NCBI GenBank assembly: GCA_964581505.1 | Contig: CAZOOR010000006.1 | Span: 11,264-75,263, forward strand | DNA: 64,000 nucleotides | Direction: 5' to 3' | From: CAZOOR01 sp964581505 | GTDB lineage: Bacteria; Bacteroidota; Ignavibacteria; Kapaibacteriales; UBA2268 | Part shown: piece by piece, positions 17,027 through 24,349 of the stretch | How the letters are laid out: each line of letters starts with the position of its first letter | How positions within the stretch are numbered: the first letter of the stretch is position 1 | The notes under the pieces: generated by a model | Database searches by the model: none | Told to the model about the DNA's origin: nothing | What the model saw: the letters and a program-made list of their open reading frames with translations, nothing else | Position numbers and translations under genes: made by a program

Positions 17027-17959
17027 TCAGAGTTTGGATAATTCGTATTCGTAAGCGTTTTCTACATTTGTTGCTTGTTGCAAAGTGCTGACATACTGTC
17101 CGCAGTTCGAGCCTATTTTATTTTCTTCCCATTCGCCTATGCTCAAAATAACACCGTAACCTGCGGCTTCGGCGGCTTTTACTATTTCATTATGGTTGTT
17201 CTTTTCGGTTATAAGCGATTTGATATTGTTTTTCTCTGCTTTATATGTAGGGTTAATGGGGGTAATCTTCAAAAGAAATATTTCGGGAGCGAAATACTTC
17301 AACAGTTGCTTAGGTTCGAAGAGTGAATCCTGCGAAAGAGCAAAGTTTAGAGTAATTTTCTTTCCTCCTTTATCATAAAAGCGTTCGGAATATTTCGCAA
17401 TTTTCTCAAAGCTCCATTTCTTGACGGGCAGTAATTCATCTCTCTGCTTTGTATCTGACGAATGCAATGAAAATTGCAATTGGAATGTATTACGATAGAG
17501 TTCTTTTTTCAATTGCAAAAGTTCCTCGAAGAAATTATCTGTACCTGCCGGTGCTATTGTAGAAAGGGAAGGTAGAAACAAGCGATAATCATACAAAGCG
17601 GGTATGTTGCGAAGCAATTCCAATACCGCCGGATTGAACGAAGGTTCACCCATTCTGGCAAATTGAATTTTGAATTTATTGCTATCAATATAACCGGACG
17701 GAAAGCGGATGTTAATCAAATAATCAATCTGAAATTTTAATTCTTCATAAGACAATTTGCCTTCATATCTGCCGCCGGCATCGCAGAAAGTGCATTCGAC
17801 AGGACAACCGAAAAGAGTAGAAATGATTAATACCCATTTGTCGCGTCTCGTTAGCGGCGGCTGAGTGGATTCGACGAACTCAAACATTTTTCCTGTTTCG
17901 TTCTCCGCCACAAAGACCGTTGCTATGTCGTTATCCTTTGTTCTTGCGATTACTTTCAT
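17027..17959 (-). CDS. RlmN/Cfr-like radical SAM protein, divergent
   Basis: 310 aa from the chosen ATG at 17959; an upstream ATG at 18019 would overlap the neighbour by 89 bases, the chosen one by 29. The radical SAM cluster motif is CPVECTFCDAG. It shares further landmarks with RlmN: ARMGEPSFN (RlmN has GMGEP), QLQFSLHSSDTKQRDELLPV (RlmN: ISLHS...RDKLIPV) and C-terminal GSNCGQYV (RlmN: ACGQL), which holds the methyl-carrying cysteine. It may therefore be an RNA methylase using the same two-cysteine chemistry, but a genuine rlmN exists at 51882 and this one is clearly diverged. It is last in a three-gene overlapping operon with a FAD reductase and an isochorismatase-like hydrolase. Confidence 0.8.
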   Translation of the reverse strand: MKVIARTKDNDIATVFVAENETGKMFEFVESTQPPLTRRDKWVLIISTLFGCPVECTFCDAGGRYEGKLSYEELKFQIDYLINIRFPSGYIDSNKFKIQFARMGEPSFNPAVLELLRNIPALYDYRLFLPSLSTIAPAGTDNFFEELLQLKKELYRNTFQLQFSLHSSDTKQRDELLPVKKWSFEKIAKYSERFYDKGGKKITLNFALSQDSLFEPKQLLKYFAPEIFLLKITPINPTYKAEKNNIKSLITEKNNHNEIVKAAEAAGYGVILSIGEWEENKIGSNCGQYVSTLQQATNVENAYEYELSKL

Positions 17960-18839
17960 TTTCTTTTTCGATGCTTTGAACAATTTCCATTGCGGCACGC
18001 AGACCGTCTCCTGCCGCAATTGCCACCTGACGGTATCGGGAATTATTAATATCTCCCGTTAGAAATAATTTACTCTTTTCCTGTAAAGCCGACAATTGCC
18101 TCCGTAAATGTTCGGAAAAAAAATCATCGGTTGGACGTCTGCCAATTGCAATAAAGATACAGTCGCTTTTGACGGATAACTCCCGTTTTTTATGTATTAT
18201 TTTTGTGTTAATTATATTTGTACCACTTATTTCTTTGAGCTTCATATTTGTTTGTATTGAAATATTTTGGTCTGCGGCAACTCGCCGGATAAGTAGAGGC
18301 AATGCTTTCGGCAACTCGCCGCGTATATATATAGTAGAGGAAATACCGTGTGCAGATAGATTTAGAGCATAATCAAAAGCGGCATCGCCGCCGCCGATAA
18401 TTGCCGCCAATTTGACATTGTCAAGTCCGGCTTCGGCTATCTCATAGAAAACTTTTGGCTGTGCTTCCGGTTTAATCAATATTGATTTGTCTTGCAAAGG
18501 CATAGTACCTGTGGCGATAATCAGATAATCAGCAAGATAAGTTTCCTTATTAGTTGTAATAGTAAATATGTTGTTATTAAAATCGGCGGCTTTAACCTCA
18601 GAATACATAGGTGTAATATCTAAATTTGCAAAATGTCTTTCGAGCATAAGTACAAACTTATTGCCCGAAATACCCTTTGGAAAACCAGGGTAATTCTCAA
18701 TAAAATTTGCATTAGCCGCCAATCCGCCGATTCTGTGTCGCTCGAAAACTATAAAATCAATGTCATTACGTTTCAGCTGCACTGCGGCGGCAACACCGGC
18801 TGGTCCGGCACCGATTATCACTACTTTGGTCCTAATCAT
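17931..18839 (-). CDS. NAD(P)/FAD-dependent oxidoreductase, thioredoxin-reductase fold without CxxC
   Basis: 302 aa. FAD-binding GAGPAG at about residues 11-16, a second nucleotide-binding GGGDAAFDYAL near 150, and the closing motif FLTGDINNSRYRQVAIAAGDG. This is the thioredoxin-reductase/ferredoxin-NADP reductase-like fold, but the redox CxxC of true thioredoxin reductases is missing. It could therefore pass electrons to a ferredoxin or flavodoxin, or reduce a small molecule. It overlaps both neighbours (8 bases with the isochorismatase-like gene, 29 with the radical SAM gene), so it may supply reducing power to the radical SAM enzyme (inference). Confidence 0.85.
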   Translation of the reverse strand: MIRTKVVIIGAGPAGVAAAVQLKRNDIDFIVFERHRIGGLAANANFIENYPGFPKGISGNKFVLMLERHFANLDITPMYSEVKAADFNNNIFTITTNKETYLADYLIIATGTMPLQDKSILIKPEAQPKVFYEIAEAGLDNVKLAAIIGGGDAAFDYALNLSAHGISSTIYIRGELPKALPLLIRRVAADQNISIQTNMKLKEISGTNIINTKIIHKKRELSVKSDCIFIAIGRRPTDDFFSEHLRRQLSALQEKSKLFLTGDINNSRYRQVAIAAGDGLRAAMEIVQSIEKENESNRKNKG

Positions 18840-19497
18840 TTTTGTTCACTTCTTTTATTATATCTTTTGTAAGAGTAATATGAGAAAAACCGAAAGCAAG
18901 ATTTAAAGCCGTTGCACGGTGGTAATTATAATTATACGCCGCAGTGGCATCGAGCGGCAAAACAGTTGAATAACCATGTACAAAAGACGAGCGTACAGTC
19001 GTTTCTACACATAAATTAGTCATTACACCACAAATAATAAGAGTGTCAATGTCTTTGGCTTTCAATTTATCATTGAGAGCAGTGTTATGAAAAGCATCAT
19101 ATTGCGACTTTTGAAATATAATACTTCCGTTTGGGATAGTCAATAAGTCCGACAGATTAGATAATTCGTTCTTATTGCTAATTAGTTTATTCCACCATTT
19201 GCCCATCATTCCGGCATTTTCATTGGAATTAATATGTTGCGAAAAGAAAATAGGTAGTTTCTTATGTTCAAACAATTCAATTAGCGAATTAATCTTCGGA
19301 ATAACAGCCGGTGCGGACGGAACAAAAGCATTGGAGTTTTGACGCAAAAAATAATCCTGCATATCAAGCACAAGAAGAGCATACCCATCTTTATTTAGTG
19401 TTAGCTCAGAATCTTTGCCGGCATAAGATTTTGCTTCGTCAAGCAGTTTGCCGGCAAGTGTATCAATATTAATATTTGTAAAATACTTCTCTTTCAT
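18832..19497 (-). CDS. Isochorismatase-family cysteine hydrolase
   Basis: 221 aa. Catalytic triad of the family visible: Asp45 in LLVLDMQDYFL, Lys in SIIFQKSQYDAF, and nucleophile Cys in CGVMTNLCVETTVRSS near residue 168. Family members hydrolyse amide or vinyl-ether bonds (nicotinamidase, isochorismatase, N-carbamoylsarcosine amidase). The residues seen do not decide the substrate. First gene of a compact operon with a FAD reductase and an RlmN-like radical SAM gene. The divergent gap to rmuC carries CAAATTTA (19548-19555), a TAAATTTG -7 box on this strand, with no clear -33. Confidence 0.85.
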   Translation of the reverse strand: MKEKYFTNINIDTLAGKLLDEAKSYAGKDSELTLNKDGYALLVLDMQDYFLRQNSNAFVPSAPAVIPKINSLIELFEHKKLPIFFSQHINSNENAGMMGKWWNKLISNKNELSNLSDLLTIPNGSIIFQKSQYDAFHNTALNDKLKAKDIDTLIICGVMTNLCVETTVRSSFVHGYSTVLPLDATAAYNYNYHRATALNLAFGFSHITLTKDIIKEVNKND

Positions 19498-19616
19498 ATC
19501 GCAAGATAAATAAAAATATCTTTTTTGCCGCCGTTTTGCTCTTTATGCAAATTTATGCCATATCATTTTTTATATTGCAGGATAGCATTTTGAAAAAATA
19601 AAAAAGAGTATATGAA

Positions 19617-20978
19617 ATGGATATTGTAGCAATACTTCTGATTATCATAATTATTATTGCGATAATAAATTTGATTGTTATTTTTATTAAACGAGTCGAA
19701 GTAGATATAAAGCCACAATTGAAAGATGTGGAAGATTCCGTTCAGCAGTTCAAGGCAACTTTAGAACTTATCGGAAAGAATATCAATGAGGAATTTAAGG
19801 CAAACAGAGAAGAAACAAATAAAACATCAAAAGATAATAGAGAAGAGCTTACTCAATCGCTCAAATCCTTCGAGGGGAAATTTACAGAAAATATCAACCA
19901 ACTGAACGACCTGCTACGTCAGCAGTTCGAGGATTTGAACAAACATCAGAAAGATATTAACGAACAGCTTACAACGAATATTAAAGATGTACGGAGTACT
20001 ATTGACGCACAACTTCAGAATATACGCAAGGATAACAATAAACAATTGGACGAGATGCGGCATACTGTTGATGAAAAATTGCAGAAAACTTTAAATGCAC
20101 GCCTTAGCCAATCATTTGAAACAGTAGGAAAGCAATTGCAAGCCGTGCAGGAAGGTCTTGGCGAAATGAAGAATTTGGCAAACGATGTCGGCGGACTGAA
20201 AAAAGTTCTCGGCAACGTAAAACTACGCGGCGGCTTTGGCGAAGTGCAATTGGGTATGTTGCTTGAGCAACTTCTCGCACCAGAGCAATACGACAAAGAT
20301 GTAAAAACAAAAGAAGGTAGTCGAGACAATGTAGAGTTTGCAATAAAATTGCCGGGGAAAGATAACAGGAAAGATTATGTTTGGTTACCAATTGATGCAA
20401 AATTCCCCAAAGATGTATATCAGCATTTACAAGAAGCTTATGATGATGGTGTTCCTGAAAAAATTACAGATGCACGTAAAACTTTGGATAGAACAATAAA
20501 GAATATGGCAAAGGATATTAGCGAGAAATATATTGAGCCACCCAATACTACGGACTTTGCAATTATGTTTTTGCCATTCGAGGGGATATATGCCGAAGTA
20601 GTGCGAAATGCCTCACTTCTCGAAGAGCTTCGTAATAAATTTAAAGTAGCGGTTACAGGTCCATCTACATTAGCGGCATTTTTGAACAGTCTGCAAATGG
20701 GGTTCAAGACTTTGGCTATTGAGCAGAGGAGTAGCGAAGTTTGGAAAATTCTCGGTGCTGTAAAGAATGAATTTGAAAAATTCGGCGGGCTAATCGAAAA
20801 AGCGGAGAAAAATATTCGCACGGGTTTAAAGCAGCTTGAAGATGTGAAAGGGACACGTACGCGTGCAATTGAGAGAAAATTAAGAGATGTAGAATCCCTG
20901 ACAGATGGGGATACCGGAAAGATTTTCCCAGAATTGAAAAGGGCAGAACAGAAAACATTATCAGAAGATAATGAATAG
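19617..20978 (+). CDS. rmuC: DNA recombination protein RmuC homologue
   Basis: 453 aa. An N-terminal transmembrane anchor (residues 3-25, mostly Ile/Val/Leu) is followed by a long coiled coil (about 30-190, many Lys/Glu/Gln). The RmuC domain from about 195 has LRGGFGEVQLGMLLEQLLAPEQY, VWLPIDAKFP and FAIMFLPFEGIYAEVVR. RmuC proteins have a restriction-endonuclease-like fold and limit DNA rearrangements at inverted repeats. It is next to darTG, which also concerns DNA, but there is a 90-base gap and no sign of one operon. Confidence 0.95.
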   Translation: MDIVAILLIIIIIIAIINLIVIFIKRVEVDIKPQLKDVEDSVQQFKATLELIGKNINEEFKANREETNKTSKDNREELTQSLKSFEGKFTENINQLNDLLRQQFEDLNKHQKDINEQLTTNIKDVRSTIDAQLQNIRKDNNKQLDEMRHTVDEKLQKTLNARLSQSFETVGKQLQAVQEGLGEMKNLANDVGGLKKVLGNVKLRGGFGEVQLGMLLEQLLAPEQYDKDVKTKEGSRDNVEFAIKLPGKDNRKDYVWLPIDAKFPKDVYQHLQEAYDDGVPEKITDARKTLDRTIKNMAKDISEKYIEPPNTTDFAIMFLPFEGIYAEVVRNASLLEELRNKFKVAVTGPSTLAAFLNSLQMGFKTLAIEQRSSEVWKILGAVKNEFEKFGGLIEKAEKNIRTGLKQLEDVKGTRTRAIERKLRDVESLTDGDTGKIFPELKRAEQKTLSEDNE

Positions 20979-21068
20979 TATGTTTTCTTTTACAAACAAT
21001 AAGAGTTTAAGAGATTATTTGTTATTATTTTGTAAATTGTTATTTGGAAAAAATTAAACGGAATATTT

Positions 21069-21707
21069 ATGAATATACCGTCACCAATATTCCTTTATCG
21101 AATTATCCATATAAATAATTTGGAGAAGATATTGTATGAGGGAAAGCTCATTTGTCCTGCCGGTATTGAAAAAGATAATAACTATATTTCAATCGGTGAT
21201 AATACATTAATAAAAAGCAGAAGAAATAAAACAATAGATATATCACCTTTTGGGGATTTTTCCGATTATATTTCTTTTTATTTTGGGTATAGGTCGCCGA
21301 TGCTGTATAATATTCAAAATGGATATAATAATGTAACAAAAAGAAAACCTGAAGAAATTATTTATCTTGTTACATCATTTGATGAAATAAAGAGAAGAAA
21401 TACAAAATATGTATTTACAGATGGACATGGTTATCATCATTTATCACAATTTTTTAATGTTGAAAACGATTTAAATAATGTAGATTGGAAGGTTGCGAAA
21501 TCAAACTTTTGGTTTGATAATGAAGATGACCCTGACAGAAAAAGAAGGAAGCAAGCGGAATTTTTAGTTCATAAAGAATTGGATTTATCGGCTATTAAAC
21601 AAATTGCTGCATTTAATAAGAAAGCCGTTGATAAAGTTACCGAATTACTACAAAAAAATAATATTAACATTAAAATATCAATCAAATCGGAATGGTATTA
21701 TGATTAA
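21069..21707 (+). CDS. darT: DarT-type ssDNA thymidine ADP-ribosyltransferase toxin (DUF4433)
   Basis: 212 aa, usual DarT length. The N-terminal NAD-binding segment FLYRIIHINNLEKILYEG, an Arg in IKSRRNK (residues 51-52), DYISFYFGYRSPMLY and the catalytic-type Glu164 in RKQAEFLVHKE match the DarT pattern. DarT attaches ADP-ribose to thymidine in single-stranded DNA, stalling replication, and acts in phage defence. All key positions look intact. The gene overlaps the darG antitoxin by eight bases, the classic coupled arrangement. Sequence is more AT-rich than neighbouring housekeeping genes, suggesting horizontal acquisition. Confidence 0.93.
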   Translation: MNIPSPIFLYRIIHINNLEKILYEGKLICPAGIEKDNNYISIGDNTLIKSRRNKTIDISPFGDFSDYISFYFGYRSPMLYNIQNGYNNVTKRKPEEIIYLVTSFDEIKRRNTKYVFTDGHGYHHLSQFFNVENDLNNVDWKVAKSNFWFDNEDDPDRKRRKQAEFLVHKELDLSAIKQIAAFNKKAVDKVTELLQKNNINIKISIKSEWYYD

Positions 21708-22734
21708 GTATAAAAAAGGAAATATCATTAATGAACCCGTTGAGGCGCTTGTAAATACCGTTAATACTGTTGGGATTATGGGCAAAGGTATTGCCCTTGC
21801 TTTCAAGAAAGCATTTCCCGATAATTACAAAATTTATAAGAATATTTGTGATAAAAATGAATTCGATATCGGTGATATTCTGATAACCGAAACAGGTTCA
21901 CTTTTGCCAAAATACATTATTAATTTCCCGACCAAAAGGCATTGGCGGAATCGTTCAGAAATGGAATATATTGAAAAAGGTATGAAAGAACTTATCAAGA
22001 AGATAAATGAATATGGTATTCAATCAATTGCAATACCGCCCTTGGGTTGTGGCAACGGTGGGTTAAAATGGAATGACGTAATACAAATTATTCTTGATGA
22101 ACTTGCTACCCTCAATGATGATATTGATATTGTCATTTTTGAACCGGGGTTTAATGAACAAACCATGCCGACCAAAAAACATATCGAACTCACTCCCGCA
22201 AGAGCTATGTTTTTATCTGCTTTGAATAAGTATCGAATTTTGGGTTATTCGGTTAATTTGCTTGTTGCTCAAAAAATTGCTTATTTTTTGCAGCAGCTGA
22301 ACGAACCGCTCAATCTCGATTTTGAGAAAGGTTTTTACGGTCCTTATTCAAACAGATTACAACATCTACTTAAATATCTAAACGGCTATTATTTGGTTTT
22401 CGATAATGAATCTACCAAACCCGATAGTATAATTACATTGAAACGTCAGGAAGAAGTTTCTCATTTTGTAAAATCCTCTTTATCCGATGAACAAAAATCC
22501 AGATTAGAAGTATTACAACAATTAATTGAGGGCTTTGAATCACCATACGGTTTGGAATTGCTTGCAACTGTTGATTTCATTATCCAACATAACAAAATAT
22601 CCGATATAAACGATATTGAAAATATTATTGCCGATTGGACAAAAAGAAAAAGAGAAATAATGAAACCATATCATATTGAGAAAGCATATCGGCGTTTACA
22701 AGAATTATATAACAGTAATACTTTGCTTGTTTGA
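21700..22734 (+). CDS. darG: DarG antitoxin, macro-domain DNA ADP-ribosylglycohydrolase
   Basis: 344 aa from ATG at 21700; a longer frame starts at 21604 but its first 32 residues only overlap darT. The macro domain covers residues 1-155: KYKKGNIINEPVEALVNTVNT, GIMGKGIALAFKKAFP, and PPLGCGNGGLKW. It removes ADP-ribose from thymidine. The C-terminal 170 residues (TPARAMFLSALNKYRILG ... YGLELLATVDFI) are the DarG toxin-binding part. Together with darT it forms a complete type II/IV hybrid toxin-antitoxin and anti-phage unit. Confidence 0.93.
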   Translation: MIKYKKGNIINEPVEALVNTVNTVGIMGKGIALAFKKAFPDNYKIYKNICDKNEFDIGDILITETGSLLPKYIINFPTKRHWRNRSEMEYIEKGMKELIKKINEYGIQSIAIPPLGCGNGGLKWNDVIQIILDELATLNDDIDIVIFEPGFNEQTMPTKKHIELTPARAMFLSALNKYRILGYSVNLLVAQKIAYFLQQLNEPLNLDFEKGFYGPYSNRLQHLLKYLNGYYLVFDNESTKPDSIITLKRQEEVSHFVKSSLSDEQKSRLEVLQQLIEGFESPYGLELLATVDFIIQHNKISDINDIENIIADWTKRKREIMKPYHIEKAYRRLQELYNSNTLLV

Positions 22735-22772
22735 AATTTTATTATCCTTAACAATAAATTACGGAAATATTT

Positions 22773-24344
22773 ATGAAATTAATTACTTCTCTATTTTTAT
22801 CAATGATACTTATTGCTACTGTTACGTATTCGCAGCATAAGAATGTTACAGTTTTCCCTCAGAGTACTCGTCCGAACGAGCCGGCGATTGCAATAGATAT
22901 AAATAACCCTCAGCTTATGGTGGCGGGTTCTAATTTAAATTTGGTGGCATATTCACGTAATGCAGGGAAAACATGGAAATATAAGAGGCTCACATCAAGT
23001 TATGGGGTTTGGGGAGACCCAATGCTCCTCGTTGATACAAATTCCAATTTCTATTTCTTCCATCTATCGCAATACCCCGGTCCCAAGTGGCTGGACAGAA
23101 TTGTTTGTCAAAAATCTTTGGATATGGGCAAAACTTGGAATGACGGCTCGTTCACTGAATTAGACGGCAAGATGCATGATAAGGAATGGGCGGTAGTTGA
23201 TAGGAGAACTAATATAATCTATATGACTTGGACGGTTTTCGATAAATATCAAGGCGGTGCAAAGGACAGTTCAAATATTTTATTTACCAAATCTACGGAT
23301 AATGGCACTACTTGGTCGAAACCGATGAGAATAAATGACCGTGGCGGAGATTGTAAAGATGACGATAACACGGTCGAAGGTGCTGTACCTGCTATTGGAC
23401 CGAACGGCGAAATATATGTCGTTTGGTCGGGACATAATAATCTTTACTTTGATAAATCAACAGATGGTGGTAATACTTGGTTAAAAAACGATATGATTAT
23501 TGCAAAGCAATATGGTGGCTGGAAATATGATATTCCCGGATTAGACCGTTGTAACGGGCTTCCGATTATTGATTGCGATTTGAGTAAGGGTGAGCATAAC
23601 GGTACTTTGTATATTAATTATTCCGACCAAAAATTTGGTCTTAATGATACTGATGTTTGGTTGCTCAAATCTACTGACGGCGGCGAAACATGGTCTAAGA
23701 GAATTCGTGTAAATGACGATAAAGCAGGGAAACAACAGTTTTTAAATTGGTTCACTATTGACCAAACAAACGGTTACTTGTATTTCGTTTTTTATGACAG
23801 ACGCAATCATCCCGATAAAATGACAGATGTATATATGGCTGTCTCCAAAGATGGTGGTAAAACATTCGATAATTTCAAAATCAGCGAGGAAGCATTTGCT
23901 CCAACTAAATCGGCGTTTTTTGGAGATTATACAAATATCGCCGCTACCAATGGTACGATACGACCAATATGGTCGCGAATGGACACAGGCAGAACGACAA
24001 TACTAACGGCATTGATTATTCCTGATTCCATTGGAGTTTCAGTCGAAGAAGAATCGCCAATATATACGGACTTCGACCCTGTGCTTTACCAGAACTATCC
24101 CAATCCGTTTTCGGGACGCACTTATGTGTCTTTCAAATTACGCGAATCCTCACTTGTCAGTTTGTTCTTGTATAACTCGCGCGGACAGGAAGTCGCATCA
24201 ATTCTTAATAACAAACAATACCCGGCAGGAAAATTTGTTGAAACTATAAATGGAAGGAAACTTAATCTGAAAAGCGGCGTATATTATTATGTATTGTGTA
24301 CCAATAGCAGTACAATTACAAGAAAGATGATAATTATGGAATAA
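22773..24344 (+). CDS. Secreted BNR/Asp-box (sialidase-like propeller) protein with T9SS sorting domain
   Basis: 523 aa. Signal peptide about 1-20. Six Asp-box repeats S-x-D-x-G-x-T-W or close (SRNAGKTW, SLDMGKTW, STDNGTTW, STDGGNTW, STDGGETW, SKDGGKTF) define a sialidase-type beta propeller over residues 25-420. The last 80 residues form a T9SS type A sorting domain (NYPNPFSGRTYVSF ... LKSGVYYYVLCT). The Arg triad needed for true sialidase activity is not obvious, so hydrolase activity is uncertain. Likely surface-exposed or secreted. The next gene starts five bases later, so probably co-transcribed. Confidence 0.85.
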   Translation: MKLITSLFLSMILIATVTYSQHKNVTVFPQSTRPNEPAIAIDINNPQLMVAGSNLNLVAYSRNAGKTWKYKRLTSSYGVWGDPMLLVDTNSNFYFFHLSQYPGPKWLDRIVCQKSLDMGKTWNDGSFTELDGKMHDKEWAVVDRRTNIIYMTWTVFDKYQGGAKDSSNILFTKSTDNGTTWSKPMRINDRGGDCKDDDNTVEGAVPAIGPNGEIYVVWSGHNNLYFDKSTDGGNTWLKNDMIIAKQYGGWKYDIPGLDRCNGLPIIDCDLSKGEHNGTLYINYSDQKFGLNDTDVWLLKSTDGGETWSKRIRVNDDKAGKQQFLNWFTIDQTNGYLYFVFYDRRNHPDKMTDVYMAVSKDGGKTFDNFKISEEAFAPTKSAFFGDYTNIAATNGTIRPIWSRMDTGRTTILTALIIPDSIGVSVEEESPIYTDFDPVLYQNYPNPFSGRTYVSFKLRESSLVSLFLYNSRGQEVASILNNKQYPAGKFVETINGRKLNLKSGVYYYVLCTNSSTITRKMIIME

Positions 24345-24349
24345 TCATT

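Noticed and set aside
21604..21699. Long N-terminal extension of darG
   Set aside because: Those codons only overlap darT in another frame; the macro domain starts at the ATG at 21700.
22773..24344. Active sialidase
   Set aside because: Six Asp boxes show the propeller fold, but the catalytic Arg triad and Tyr/Glu pair could not be identified, so only a sialidase-like fold is claimed.
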